Assembly: GCA_024741835.1 (NCBI GenBank)
Contig: JAENRP010000164.1
Span: forward strand, 32,732 to 96,731
Length of the DNA: 64,000 nt
From: Diplocarpon mali
Taxonomy: Eukaryota; Ascomycota; Leotiomycetes; Helotiales; Drepanopezizaceae
Direction of reading: 5' to 3'
Part shown: piece after piece, positions 12,761 to 31,479 of the stretch
How positions within the stretch are numbered: position 1 is the first letter of the stretch
Layout of the letters: each line of letters begins with the position of its first letter
Made by a program: the position numbers and the translations under genes
The notes under the pieces: generated by a model
Told to the model about the DNA's origin: nothing
What the model saw: the letters and a program-made list of their open reading frames with translations, nothing else
The model's database searches: none

Positions 12761-12783
12761 CAGATCAGATCAGATCAGATCAG
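12761..12783. repeat. CAGAT/GATCA short tandem repeat
   Basis: Four and a half units of the 5-mer CAGAT, each containing a GATC site, at the right edge of the C-rich stretch. Confidence 0.85.
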
Positions 12784-12900
12784 GAGAGAGTAGAATACGG
12801 TGGGAGAGTAGGTCCCTCGCCCCCGAGACCAAGATCCACACCCACACCCGAATCGCGAGCTGAGCCGAGCCGAGTATGTCAACAGACCCTCCCTGTACCA

Positions 12901-12932
12901 CCTACCCTACCTACCTACCTACCTAGGTAGGT
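12901..12932. repeat. CCTA tetranucleotide repeat ending in a palindrome
   Basis: CCTA units run for about 24 bp and then reverse into TAGG units. The result is a perfect 16-bp palindrome ACCTACCTAGGTAGGT at 12917-12932. Confidence 0.85.
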
Positions 12933-14097
12933 CTTGAAACTCTTCATCCAAGCCTCCGAGGCTCCGAGGCCCCGGAGTTCCTCAGTCCGAGGGGGGTCGG
13001 AGGGGAGTCTGACGGGGTTGAAAGGAGGGAATCGACTGTAGTGCAGTAGAGCGTCACACACACACACAAATGTAAACACGATAATTTTGTATGCACGTCG
13101 TGTGGATACCATCACTTAAAAGTCGAGATGTAAAGGTAGGTAGATTTTTGCTTTATCCTAATAATCAACATGCAACTCATCATGCATATACGTCAAGTTT
13201 GCTACTCGGTACGGGTAAATTACATGAAGCGCGCGAACATTAAATATTATCTCATCTTAATCGTCTGCGGTAATCTGTTCCATACAAAGTTGCTTATTAA
13301 TCGATGGAATGATTTCCAGAACTATCCGAAACGACCCATTTTGGTGGTATTTCGAGGCTCTGACCAGACATATAACGGATCAATGTCCCTAGGCCCACCT
13401 CTGTTCAGAGAGGTATTGACAAAGGGCATGTCGCACGCAACCGCAGCTCCCGCTCCGGCATCCAATTCCTCATTGCCTTGCCAGATCCACCCTGGGTGTA
13501 TACGCTGCGTCGTGACATAGTGCTTGCTCAGCCAATGTACCCCCTTTCTCTCGCTCTTTCTCTCTACCGCGTCCCCCAGGTGCGCCTTGAATGCTGCAGT
13601 AGTTCCCTTTCGAATCCTGTACCGTCGTGTCCTCCAACCCCCCAGTTTGCCGGCTAGGCCAGCACGCTGAGAAGAAGAATGCGTCCGGAGAGGTTCCAGC
13701 CGGGTTTGTACGGTCATTCATTAGTCTTGCGGGATATGTCTCTCGGTAGATGTATGGATTGCAAAAAGGCTCTGTGCGAGAAGGTAAAGAAATAAGCGCG
13801 CCAGTCGCGGGGTGGATTGCGTGTCGTGAGGAAACACGAGTGTCGTGTCGTCCAGTTATAGTGTATATGTGAGCGTATATGTATACGCAAGGTACTGTAC
13901 ATTGGAATGGAACGGAGAGGGGTCCTCAGCCAATCTGCCGCCGGTGTTATGGTGATCGCTAGAAAGTGCGGCTGATGGCGGGATGAAGGAGAGCTTTCTG
14001 CTCTGGGGTAGGCCGGCTAACTGCGTGGCTCCTTGGGCTAGTATTCGGTGGTGTCCCCATGATCAGAAGGTGGCCCTTCTGATGGAGACGCTAATTG

Positions 14098-15078
14098 CTA
14101 TAACTCTATGGCCTTTTCCTTACAGGCTGCCGATGTGAAACCAGTGCCAACTTTTTGTGCCACGATGCGCCACTTCTCCTGCTCGTAATCATGCAACGCC
14201 GTCCGGAGCTTTTCGATCTGCGCCATGTTAAATTCCGCGTACGCATTGGCTAGGTCAAAACTTACCGTCTCGTCGGTCCATTGCGTCGTCTTGGCCTTGA
14301 GCTTCGTACAGTAGCGCACCTGCAATGTGCCCGAAGACCGGCCCGGAAAGAACTCGGCGATTTGTTTCCAGGTCAGAGACTTGTTCTCTTTGAGATCCAG
14401 CAGCAGTGAGTCGTCTTCGGGGGTGAACTTCAGCTTGGGTCCACGGGGTCGCGGAGCTGGTTCTGGCATCCCCTCCAACCCGACCACACTCGGCGCAGCG
14501 CCGCTCGGCCCCGCCATGGAGTCGCCTTCACCCATCCGCTGAATTTTCGAGCGATGCCCTTGGTTCGGTAGAGCATGGGTATGGTATTGGATGGGCTGTG
14601 CGCCGTAATCTGCGACTCCCACCATTGACGGCGCAGGCATCTGCGAAGACATACTTTGCATCTCTCTGATCTGTATCTGCTGTCCCGGCAGTCCCTCCAG
14701 GTCTCCCTCTAAATCATCGGGTCGCGGCCTCTTGGTTCCCGTTGTTTGACTTAGTCGCGGGGGGCCGTACATCATCCCCTGCCCACCACCAAACTGGGGC
14801 GACTGGTGATGGGCAATGGGGTGCGGGGTGTATAATTGGTGTTGCTGTCGGTGCTGTTGGTGGTGTTGCCGCTGCTGCAGCTGTTGCTGCTGGTGATGAT
14901 GCTGTTGCGCCACGAGGTGGCGCTGCTCGTGTAGGGGTCCCAGGCCCTGAGCGCCTCCATGCTGGAGTTCTTGTACATGAGGAACGTAGACGCGCTCTTC
15001 GGGATGCGCTTCGGGATGGGCAGCAAAGTCGATATAAGGATCGTGGCCTTGTTCGTGGCCGGGTCGATAGCCTGACAT
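14098..15078 (-). CDS. SANT/Myb-like DNA-binding protein, His/Gln-rich
   Basis: This is a putative nuclear DNA-binding protein of 326 aa without introns. Residues 52-84 are a His/Gln tract typical of fungal regulators. KRPRP at 116-120 is a possible nuclear localisation signal. Residues 217-262 form a SANT/Myb repeat (KFTPEDDSLLLDLKE, LTWKQIAEFFPGRSSGTLQVRYCTKL), keeping the W of the third helix region and the arginine-rich recognition segment. A second, weaker SANT-like segment follows at about 285-322 (EKWRIVAQKVGTGFTSAACKEKA). The exact family member cannot be named. A long gene-free upstream region with palindromes (15079-17500) suggests complex regulation. Confidence 0.82.
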   Translation of the reverse strand: MSGYRPGHEQGHDPYIDFAAHPEAHPEERVYVPHVQELQHGGAQGLGPLHEQRHLVAQQHHHQQQQLQQRQHHQQHRQQHQLYTPHPIAHHQSPQFGGGQGMMYGPPRLSQTTGTKRPRPDDLEGDLEGLPGQQIQIREMQSMSSQMPAPSMVGVADYGAQPIQYHTHALPNQGHRSKIQRMGEGDSMAGPSGAAPSVVGLEGMPEPAPRPRGPKLKFTPEDDSLLLDLKENKSLTWKQIAEFFPGRSSGTLQVRYCTKLKAKTTQWTDETVSFDLANAYAEFNMAQIEKLRTALHDYEQEKWRIVAQKVGTGFTSAACKEKAIEL

Positions 15079-16707
15079 GCATGGATTCCGCCACAGCGAG
15101 CTGCTCTCGCAGGTCGCTGGCGGCAGTTATACTCCTTGCTGGAACACGGCTGAAGGGTCGCGCGTCAGCTAATGCTTGACGAAGTCACCCGAGAAATATG
15201 TGGCTTGTTTTTTTTTATCCTGAGGTCTTGCGAGACGAAGAAAGTTTCGTTGGGCATATGCTTCTGTGGTGGAGGGAATGCTGGTCCATTAACGCCGGCT
15301 AGGGCTTAGAGCCGATGAGACTCGAAAGAAAGGGTTCGGCGTCCTCGTGTCAGGCTCCCGTCGTAAGTGAGGAACGCTGACTGTTCCGCCAGGAAGCGGT
15401 ATGGCTGCCGTCGGCCGAGAGTGAATGTTTCGAGGACCCGTCGCAGTAGTGCGTTTTACGAGAGGGCGTGCCTTTGCATTATATGTCGTCTGATCTACTA
15501 AGTTACCCAGGCATTGGCCAGAATATCGTAGTCAGTAATTGAAATCGCGGCCCCGTCTGAAGAGTGAATCGAAGCGCGCCTATGGTTCGCCATGGACGAG
15601 ACGGAGAGAACAAGATGCTTGATGCATGTGGGCAGAAACGGGACCTGGGAGTTCATCAACTTCGGATTATGCCCTGGATCAAGTCAAGCCGAATCGGGAC
15701 GGGGGCATCCAAGCACAGAAGATGCCGCGCGGGCCAGCATGGGGAGGAAAAGTAAAGCTGACTTGACAAGCAGGGACCGCGTTGACGGCCACTGAGCGCA
15801 ACAAGGATGCTGGGAACGAGCGGCGGGCCGGCGCTGCAAGGCCGTCTCTCGTTCTCTCTCGTTCTGCTGCTGCTGCTTGCGCTGCGAGGGAAGCTTTGGA
15901 GGGAAGCTCTTGGAGGGGAATGTTGCGAGCCGTCGCCCAGCAGCAGATACGAGAACCACGCCGGTGCTGTCGGCGGCTCCCGAAGGGCAACGGACGAAAT
16001 CGAGAGGACCAGGGAGACGAAGGATGGAAGGAACTTGGAAGGAAGCCAGAGAATTCAATTCCAGCCCATTTGGGCGTTGCGTGGTGGTGACAGGGGCAAC
16101 CCCCCGGCCTGCGCAGCAGCGGAGCTTGGATCGCTTCCCAAGCATTGCCTCCAAGGCGAGAAATTGGGACTTATGCGCATCGTTATGCGCAGGGATGGCT
16201 GCCAACATTCTATTAAAATCGATGGAAACCGCCTCGGCGGCGGAGATGACGACGTAATGCCGCCCCAAACCAGCGCGATGAAGAATACCAAAATAAATCA
16301 AGCTGGAGCAAAGGTCGTAAAAGATACGAACAGAGGTAGTAGATGGCCCTGCGGCGTCGGCGGTTGTAGATGTCGCGCCGTGCAGCAAGGCTCGACGCTG
16401 GGACTGCCCAGCAGCAGAGGAATGCGAATCAAAGCACGTCAACCCGCCCACTTGGACCGTTTGAAAAGGACGATCAGGTGAGCCGCAATGCAGATGCACA
16501 GATGCAGCATTCAGGCCGGCCAGGACGGACAATGCGATATGCGCTCGCGGTCTGCATTGCCCTCTGGCCGGCGAGTCGGGGAGAGCGCTCCGCCAGCTCG
16601 ACCGAGAAGCAGCAGGCTGGCGAGGTCTGGAAGCCATCATGGAGTCCAGCCAGCGAGCCCAGTCCGAATAGAACAGCAGGACAGGATACGATCAATTTGA
16701 TCATGGA

Positions 16708-16725
16708 TCGACAATCGATTGTCGA
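16708..16725. promoter_or_regulatory. Perfect 18-bp palindrome upstream of the SANT gene
   Basis: TCGACAATCGATTGTCGA reads identically on both strands. Just before it lies GATCAA-T-TTGATC, a second inverted pair with a one-base spacer. Dyads of this length suit dimeric regulator sites, but no known fungal factor can be assigned. Confidence 0.4.
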
Positions 16726-17670
16726 GTAGCCGCATTCCCTCTCCCGATCTCTATTCATATCCCAATAGATCCATATCCATATTCAGATACTTATCCCTAT
16801 CCTTGCAGACTAATATTAGCCTGCTCTTGCCCATCAATTCGGTAGCTGTTGCTGATGAGCCGTGAACTGGAGCCGAAGCTGGAAAGGCCGCGTTCCCGCC
16901 GTGAGGCATAAGGTATTGATTGAAATGGAGATGCCCTCGGGGCGGAGAGTGGCGTGGTGGAGTGGATGCACACAGCATTCTGCGCCCCTGCACCTGTGCA
17001 CAAGGCATGAATGATCCCCGGCGCTCGAAGAGGTCTATCCGATTATCAGGAGATGTTCGTTCCACCCTGAACAATGCCGCTGCGACAACAAAGCAGGGCA
17101 GAATGGAACAGGGGCGTCTGCTCGCATGCCCAGCCGCGCATAGCCAGAAAAGGGGGGTTTCCTGCAATAGGAGTACTGGAGTAGAGCATTCCTCCTTAGA
17201 AGCCGAGCTGTCCGAGAGACTGTTCGTCGTGTGCTGGATCTGCCAGAAGCCCTGCGTGGACAGGATTGCCAGTGTTTGTGCTTGAGGACGAGTGTCAATG
17301 TGTCGCAGGATGTGTTTGGAGCCGAACGAGCTGGATGCGTGGAGGGAGAGACTCGAGAGGAGGGGCGGGGGCGCTAGGGCGAGGCAAATGAGAAGGGAAA
17401 GGGGAAGGAAAAGGGGAATGGAGACGGAAATGCAAACAGGATCATTAGGAAACAATGCATTGGAAATGGAAACAAAAAGGGAGGGGGCTCCGCTTTATGA
17501 TAGTGAAATTTTAATCTGACTGGAGTCCGTGTCTGGGTCGTGCCCGGGGCAAAAGAGAGAGGTGGCCCAGCTATGATGGATGAACTATATAAAAGCTGCT
17601 TCTTAGGCCGTTCTAGCCTCTTGGGAGCAGAAGCGCTGTACAGAGTACGAGGAATACCCTTCAGCTAGGT

Positions 17671-17698
17671 ATGCATTCATCTCCATGCATTCATCTCC
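17671..17698. repeat. 14-bp tandem duplication
   Basis: ATGCATTCATCTCC occurs twice in direct succession about 80 bp downstream of the orphan TATA box at 17586. Confidence 0.85.
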
Positions 17699-18354
17699 AT
17701 GCAGACAGATAGATGTATTGATATCAACGGCCTGCGGGTGCAAGCTGCCCGCCTCGTGGCTGTCGCTCGTCGGCCTCTCGTATGAGAACGTCCACGTCTA
17801 CTGCAGAGATTGTCACTCCGCAATAATCGCCCCAGGGATCAGCGCCTGACCCAGCAGGCGGGCTTGCTGTTCTGCTCTGTTCCTGCATCTATCGCATCGC
17901 ATCGCATGCAGGAAATACGAACCGCTGCTCGAGCGAGTGCGGCTGACTTACTCGTATCAGATGCGTCGGAGCGAAGCCAATGAAGGAATTCAAATTTCTG
18001 GCATGATACGTCAATCACATGAGGCTCCGGACTAGATCTCCTGGTTGGAACATTGCTCTCACAAAATCTTCTTCCCTTACCACCAACCATGTTCATACAT
18101 ATTGCTACATATCGTATTGTTGGCCGGGTACCTCGCACCAGATGCACCAGATGGCGATCCTCACGCACGTGGACTCCATCTACTATACATGAATGCGTGC
18201 TTGCATTTCGTGCTTATACATACTGCTACATTATTGACGCCATCCCTCCAATCAAACGCCCGATACCCAGATCCCATGTTCTCGCAATGATAGATCACCG
18301 GAGCAGAGCTAAATCTCCATGGCCGACAGCTGGCCCAGCACGATCCCCGATTCC

Positions 18355-25929
<7,575 letters not shown>

Positions 25930-26385
25930 TTTGACGAGACGTTAAGAAACGTCGAGATGCCAAACTCCTGTTGTTGATTTACTGACGTTCCGTAGACAAG
26001 TAGATTTTTTTAGTCGCGACTTCATTAGCGCATCTCCATCGAAAATCGCGGCTGCTGAGTCATTCGTCGGCCGCAGCGCTTACTGACCAAAGGTAGGCTT
26101 TCTATCTTCAGTATCTAGAAACATGACGGGAAATTATCATAGCTCTCATAAAATACTTGTAATGGATAATTCATCAAATACTAGTGGAGTAGTCCAATCA
26201 TCGGCGGAAAAAGCCAGCATATGCAATTTGAATGCGATATCTCACAGTCACGAGACCGCCAGTGCCAAGACAGTTTCACTAAGGCGTAAATTAGCGAGAT
26301 CAATCCCACAGACAATCTCGACGATTTTATCGCCGTCTACGCTCTACAACGACTCACGACAAACATCCCGACAACTATCGCCAAA
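25930..26385. promoter_or_regulatory. Divergent promoter region, PRP8 / eL34
   Basis: 456 bp between opposed start codons. TGAGTCA at 26056-26062 is a Gcn4/CPC-1 (AP-1 type) core. A GC-rich imperfect dyad (GCGGCTGC ... GGCCGCAGCG) surrounds it. Common regulation of the two translation/splicing genes is inference. Confidence 0.45.
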
Positions 26386-27141
26386 ATGTCGTCCAACAGA
26401 CTCCTGTACAGACGCCGTAACCCGTAAGAATCCCCAAAGCCCAGGCACCGTTACCAAATTTCGAGTATTAGCGCTTTTGCGAAGGCATTCTCAAGCGCTA
26501 TCGCAACACATAATACTGCCAATGGATATAGAGACTAATATCAGGTAGATATAACACCAAGAGCAACAAGGTTCGAGTGATCAAGACACCCGGAGGAAGC
26601 TTGAGATATTTGCACATCAAGAAGGCCGGCACAGGTTAGTGTTTGCTGCCCTCAACAAGTTCCTCGAAAAACGTATTCACTTGGGTCTTTGCTAACAGAT
26701 TGTAGCCCCCAAGTGTGGAGACTGTGGAACCAAGTTGCCAGGTGTAAGTGACTCAGAATACACCGACCCGTAGATTCTTTCGAAGTCAGGATGTGGATTA
26801 CGCTGGGCTGGGCATGTACTGGGCAACATCACCATTCGGCGCTGTAGCCTCAAGCTATGGAAAGAGACCGGTCCGCTGATTTCACCGCTCGAGCACATAA
26901 CACTTGTGGAGGCGTATCAAGATCGAGAGATGAGAGACTAACACTAGTCTCCTGACAGATCCCAGCTCTCAGACCCCGCGAATACTCCCAGGTATCCCGC
27001 CCAAAAAAGACTGTTCAGCGTGCCTACGGAGGATCGAGATGCGCCAACTGCGTTCGGGATCGTATCGTTCGGGCTTTCTTGATTGAGGAGCAGAAGATTG
27101 TCAAGAAGGTTCTTAAGGAGTCTCAGCAAAAGAAGCGTTAA
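26386..27141 (+). CDS. RPL34: 60S ribosomal protein eL34
   Basis: A large-subunit ribosomal protein with a zinc-binding C4 site. Exons are 26386..26423, 26549..26634, 26706..26743 and 26959..27141, giving 114 aa, the usual size. Conserved blocks are [71 protein letters not shown] and the tail [15 protein letters not shown]. The zinc ligands are the CGDC pair and the CANC pair. Introns are 125, 71 and 215 nt. The first has a tandem acceptor CAG-GTAG where only the distal TAG keeps frame. Multiple introns close to the 5' end are typical of fungal ribosomal protein genes. Confidence 0.96.
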
Positions 27142-28453
27142 GGGGGAGATGTTGGTTCGATTGCTTTGAGGTGTTTGATTGGGCAGGGTCTGTAAGGAAT
27201 CAGCGGAAAATAGCCATACCTCAGGACTCCCTGAAATATGGAGACTTGATTGCCAATAACACAACTCGTCCGTGAGTTATCGCATCTCGCATGATGGGTT
27301 CATTGTCCTTCTAGAATACTGTGAGCTTGCGAGGAGGACTGGTATCATATCATGCTAGTGATATTGTGTGGCTCATAGGTTCCAATTCCGGTAATAAGCG
27401 AATCCAACGAGGAACATGTATCTTCATTTGGACTTTCCAAGCTCGTCCAACTTTCCATGGGTTAGGTTCGCTTTCTTGATCCTTACGAAATAACGTTCCC
27501 TCTTGGAAGGCTTTCTCTACAACAGAGATTACACATGCGAGACCTGGTAGCTTCCTTAGCCCTGTACGGGCGAGCTGCATTTGTCAACGTCGGGTGAGCC
27601 ACACGTTTTTCATCTAATGTATAAAGGTCTCGAATTAGCCATTTTCTTTGCACACACCGCGTTCCACTACCTTGAGAAACTCAGCAACAACCATACTAAA
27701 TTAATTCTTACAGTCATGGTCAAACATGCAAAGCCGCAGCCTGTCTCCTTGGACCATGACATTACACTTGGTAGTTTTGGCACCGCAAGTATGTTCATTT
27801 GATGCAACGCAGCTCTCAGCAATTTTCGGAAGCAAGGGAAGCGTCGACTCACTGCTGAGGAAAGAATTTACTGTTAATTGTAACAAGCATATAATAGACC
27901 TGGAGATAATCACTGAGGAACAACTTTTACCATCTACTTGGACAGACGGCACCATTGCCAATCTGCAACGGAAATAATGGTTTGTACCCTAGGTTACAAA
28001 TATAAATATAAATCTCAGCGATATCAAATATATACATCTATAATAAAATAGAGTAACAAAATCATGTAAGTCGTATAGCCACAAAACTCTAATAGATCGA
28101 CTTCTTTGAGCTTACGTGTTTGAACTTATGATCTATGCAAACTTTTTTTAATAATTGAAAAAATCGGTTTTATTTTAACAAGTACTTGTAGTGTGTCTTG
28201 GATGGACTTTATCACGTAGCCTATCTAAGACCCTTGATTTTTTGACTCGGGCGCGTGACGCCCACTGGAGAACCAAGAGGGAGCTTGGACTTGTGACTTT
28301 TAGACTGGCTAATGATAACAGTATTGTCGCCTCCAAACTCCTACATCTCAGGCGCTTTTCTTTCTAGAATCACACACGGATCTCTCATTTCTCTCACATT
28401 CATAGATCTCAAGTCTGTCTATCTTCCTGATCGTTCATATTTCAGCCTTGATT
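27142..28453. other. Intergenic stretch, AT-rich to the right
   Basis: No gene is supported. The longest frames are below 90 codons and lack start, splice or family evidence. The part at 27960-28200 is strongly AT-rich and probably forms part of the PHO8 upstream region. Confidence 0.5.
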
Positions 28454-30320
28454 ATGACGCCCACTGAGCCGTTATTTACCAGCACTAGAAGAAATTCATC
28501 CTTACATTCGCAAGAACGTGCTGCGGACGAGGATACGGCGCTCTTGGGAGATAAAGGGATAGAATATAATCCCTCTCGAAAACGGGCTGGTTTCTGGCGC
28601 GAAGTTGGGTTATTCACATGGGCTCTACTCGCAACTGCTGCTATCATTGTCCTGGCGCTTTATTCGCAGCACCAAGGAACATATCACCATGATCAGGAGG
28701 GGCAATCCAAACCACCTAAGCGGGCTGGGAAGCGTAACTTGATCTTTATGGTATCGGATGGTATGGGGCCGGCCAGCCTGTCTATGACTCGATCTTTTCG
28801 GCAGTACACAGGTAGCATCCCAGCTTTCCCAGTCCCAAATTTTGCTAATGATTTCAGACGGCCTACCTATTGACGATACTCTTGTCCTTGACCAGCACCT
28901 TATTGGATCCTCACGAACGCGGTCAAGCAGCAGTCTTGTTACCGATTCAGCTGCTGGTGCAACGGCGTTTTCTTGCGGACTGAAGAGCTATAACGGAGCT
29001 ATATCTATGCTCCCAGACCACAAACCCTGCGGAACAGTGCTGGAAGCTGCAAAGAGAGCTGGGTACATGACTGGATTGGTGGTGACAACAGATATTACGG
29101 ATGCCACACCAGCTTGTTTTGCTTCACACGTTAAGACCAGATCAGAGGAGGACTTGATCGCGCAACAAGAAGTCGGTGAACACCCCCTCGGGCGAGTCGT
29201 GGATCTATTGCTCGGAGGTGGCCAATGCCATTTCCTTGGGAACGATTCTGAAGGTGGATGCCGAGCAGATGATAGGGATATTATTAAGCTGGCACAAGAA
29301 AAGTTCGGATGGAATTACATTAACAATCGCAAAGATTTCGATGAGCTAAAGCTCGGAAGCAATGTTAAATTACCACTACTTGGTCTATTTGCTGATAGGG
29401 ATATACCGTTCGAGATTGACAGACGGAATCTCAACGACGTGTATCCTTCGTTGGATGAGATGACCCGAACTGCCTTGAGAGCTCTTGAAGCTGCAACCAA
29501 AGACAGCGATAAGGGTTTCTTCCTTATGATTGAAGGCAGTAGAATTGATCACGCAGGGCACGGCAACGATCCAGCTGCACAGGTCCATGAGGTCATTGCT
29601 TATGATGCAGCTTTTTCGTCAGTTGTTGAGTTTCTCGAGAGGTCGGAAGATGACGGTATATTGGTAGCGACATCTGATCATGAAACTGGAGGCCTCTCTG
29701 TTGCAAGACGTAGGTTTCAAATGCAAGGTCTCACAAAGAAGACTCTGACATTCATAGAAATTCACCCTCAATATCCGTCATACAAATGGTATCCCCAAGT
29801 CCTCGCCAATGCATCCCATTCCTCTGAGCACTTGGCCAGACAATTGAGGGCACATATTGCCGAGCATGGTAACCACAACGAACTTGGAAAATACATCAGC
29901 GAACACCTTATTCAAAAAGGCTTGGGTATTATGGACGCAAGCGAACAAGAGCTACAGTCACTTATCGAGAATCCATTACTCAGCGTCTATACCTTCGCGG
30001 ACATGATAAGCCGTCGAGCACAAATCGGATGGTCAACCCATGGCCATTCTGCTGTCGATGTCAATATCTACGGGACGGACGGCTCGGAAGGCTTGCACGG
30101 CAATCACGAGAATACCGAAGTAGGCGAATTTCTCCAAAACTACCTAGAGCTTGATATTCAGCCTATCACCGATGAGTTGGTCGACAAGTTGAACACCTTC
30201 AGCAGTTCAATGAATGGTAAAACCTGGGCGGGACGGACACCTAGCGAGGAGGATAGCGATTCGGCATTAGACCACTATCAAACACTCGGAAGGACCGCGC
30301 CTCGAGTGAGGATCAGATAG
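28454..30320 (+). CDS. PHO8: Vacuolar-type alkaline phosphatase PHO8
   Basis: A zinc/magnesium phosphomonoesterase anchored in the vacuolar membrane. Exons are 28454..28811 and 28858..30320 (606 aa). The 46-nt intron has a GTAGCA donor, a GCTAAT branch site and a CAG acceptor. The first ATG is at 28454. The short cytosolic N-terminus carries an acidic dileucine-like motif (DTALLGD, residues 27-33), followed by one membrane segment at 51-71, giving type II topology. Catalytic landmarks are all present: the metal Asp in MVSDGMGP (D102), the nucleophile Ser150 in TDSAAGATAF, the zinc ligands in MIEGSRIDHAGHGND and TSDHETGGLSV, and the late His in WSTHGHSAVDV. The enzyme is expected to be active. 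Confidence 0.95.
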
Positions 30321-31173
30321 ATAGCATTCTCCCATCATGTGCGTTCAACAGTAATCGACAATTCTCACTGTACATTTTCCCTTGGCTGCAGGAAGCAAAA
30401 CTTCCTTTCCTACACGTCATCAAGGACAAACGACTAGACCTGTCTCCGATTGTCACACAGCCATAGTTCGTTTGTGCGGCAAATCATTGTAATTTCTTCC
30501 TCTTGGGATTTCTCTCCGAAGATAGGGCTACCAGAAGTCCAAGCAAAACCTTTGAGCCGTTCAAACGCCATAGACGCACACAAACCTAGTGGCTTAGTTT
30601 GCCGGCCTCCCCTCATGTTTGCAGACATTCAGCCAGCCGTCCACAATCCCATTGTTTTACATCCATCCTGCTCAATTCATCACAACCCTCACAGTCACTT
30701 CTAACACAATCATCCCAACCCATCAGCTTCCCCATCTATCCTCCCTAAACGAAAGAAAAGCAGCTATCGTAGCCAGGTCACCGGTTGAGCCACACCCAAA
30801 GATCAGATGAAGGAAAAAGGCGTGCTCCACGATGCACCAACGCAGAACTCATTTATCACAGCTGAGGAGCAGAAGTCCCGACAGTGGACATGTGCCACGT
30901 CTTTCTCATATGACCCTCCGGTTTCTTGAAGCGCAGCGCCACTTGGCGCGTGTACTTGTACTTGAGCGTGGCCATCGTCAACCTGGTATCACGGAGGTAG
31001 ACACTCGCAGTCCTCAGCTCTGCCCTTCGACAATTCGAGCCTCCTATACACTGAACCAAATCACAGGAAACCGCCCCCAGAGGACGAAACACCAAAAAAA
31101 AAAAAAAAATAAAAAAAAATAAAAAAAAAAATTGAGCCCTTGACCATAGCCGCACCCACGTTCTAGAATCAAA
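30321..31173. other. Intergenic stretch with A-tract
   Basis: No coding sequence is supported. It contains an A-rich tract just before the small orphan gene. Confidence 0.5.
31094..31131. repeat. Poly(A) tract with two interrupting T
   Basis: Thirty-eight bases of A broken only by T at 31110 and 31120. It lies 43 bp before the ATG of the small orphan gene, a position where poly(dA) tracts can keep a promoter nucleosome-free (inference). Confidence 0.85.
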
Positions 31174-31479
31174 ATGTGCATATACCACCTCGCCGAGTCT
31201 CCCTGCGGACACACAACTATACTTGCGGGCTCACACTGCTACCTCATCTACGCACAACTGCAGCGCATTAATGATCCACGCCAGCTTGCTCAGCGAGGCC
31301 TACCTTTTGAGATGCCGCAGGAGTGCATGCCGAACAGGAAGAATATCAGGCATAGCTACACTAATAGATTTTGCAGCGTCGAGTGCAGGAATAATGGGCT
31401 ATACGGGGAGAGATGCGGGACTATAGATGCGAGGTATGGACCCGGCTCGGAAAGGATTGGGGTCGGGTGGAGGTTTTGA
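31174..31479 (+). CDS. Small Cys/His-rich orphan protein
   Basis: A single exon of 101 aa with a good ATG context (aaaATGt). The family is not recognised. Seven Cys and several His occur as paired motifs: C2-x2-H5, C11-G-H13, H21-C22, C51, then C67-x3-C71 and C80. This looks like a compact metal-binding protein. There is no signal peptide or membrane segment, so it would act inside the cell. The regular Cys/His spacing argues for a real gene against chance. No introns are visible. Function unknown. Confidence 0.5.
   Translation: MCIYHLAESPCGHTTILAGSHCYLIYAQLQRINDPRQLAQRGLPFEMPQECMPNRKNIRHSYTNRFCSVECRNNGLYGERCGTIDARYGPGSERIGVGWRF

Larger units (their letters stand above)
8277..14097. other. 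5.8 kb gene-poor region
   Basis: No convincing coding sequence on either strand. The part up to about 11.8 kb is of average composition with frequent stops. It holds one solo LTR (11165-11269). From 11.9 to 12.95 kb the top strand is markedly C-rich and is open in several frames at once for compositional reasons. Small repeats of GATCA and CCTA types lie at its right end. The last kilobase is the 3' flank of the SANT gene. Confidence 0.5.
15079..18354. other. Long upstream region of the SANT gene and 3' flank of PRP8
   Basis: Open frames here (up to 318 codons on the minus strand at 15684-16640) have no recognisable domains, overlap each other on both strands and show no splice structure, so none is called. 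The first 2.4 kb is most likely promoter and leader of the SANT gene. Visible signals are an 18-bp palindrome at 16708-16725, a TATATAAAA box at 17586-17594 on the plus strand with no gene behind it, and a duplicated 14-mer at 17671-17698. Confidence 0.45.

Noticed and set aside
11948..12930. Overlapping frames of 281 and 303 codons (+) and 210 codons (-)
   Set aside because: Mutually overlapping in several frames. Composition (C-rich, stop-poor) explains them and the translations are low-complexity.
15684..16640. 318-codon minus-strand frame upstream of the SANT gene
   Set aside because: No domain, no conserved motif, overlapped by plus-strand frames of over 200 codons. GC-rich leader DNA.
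26744..26958. eL34 intron 3 (215 nt) as a possible snoRNA host
   Set aside because: No convincing C/D or H/ACA box pair at the proper positions could be found by eye.
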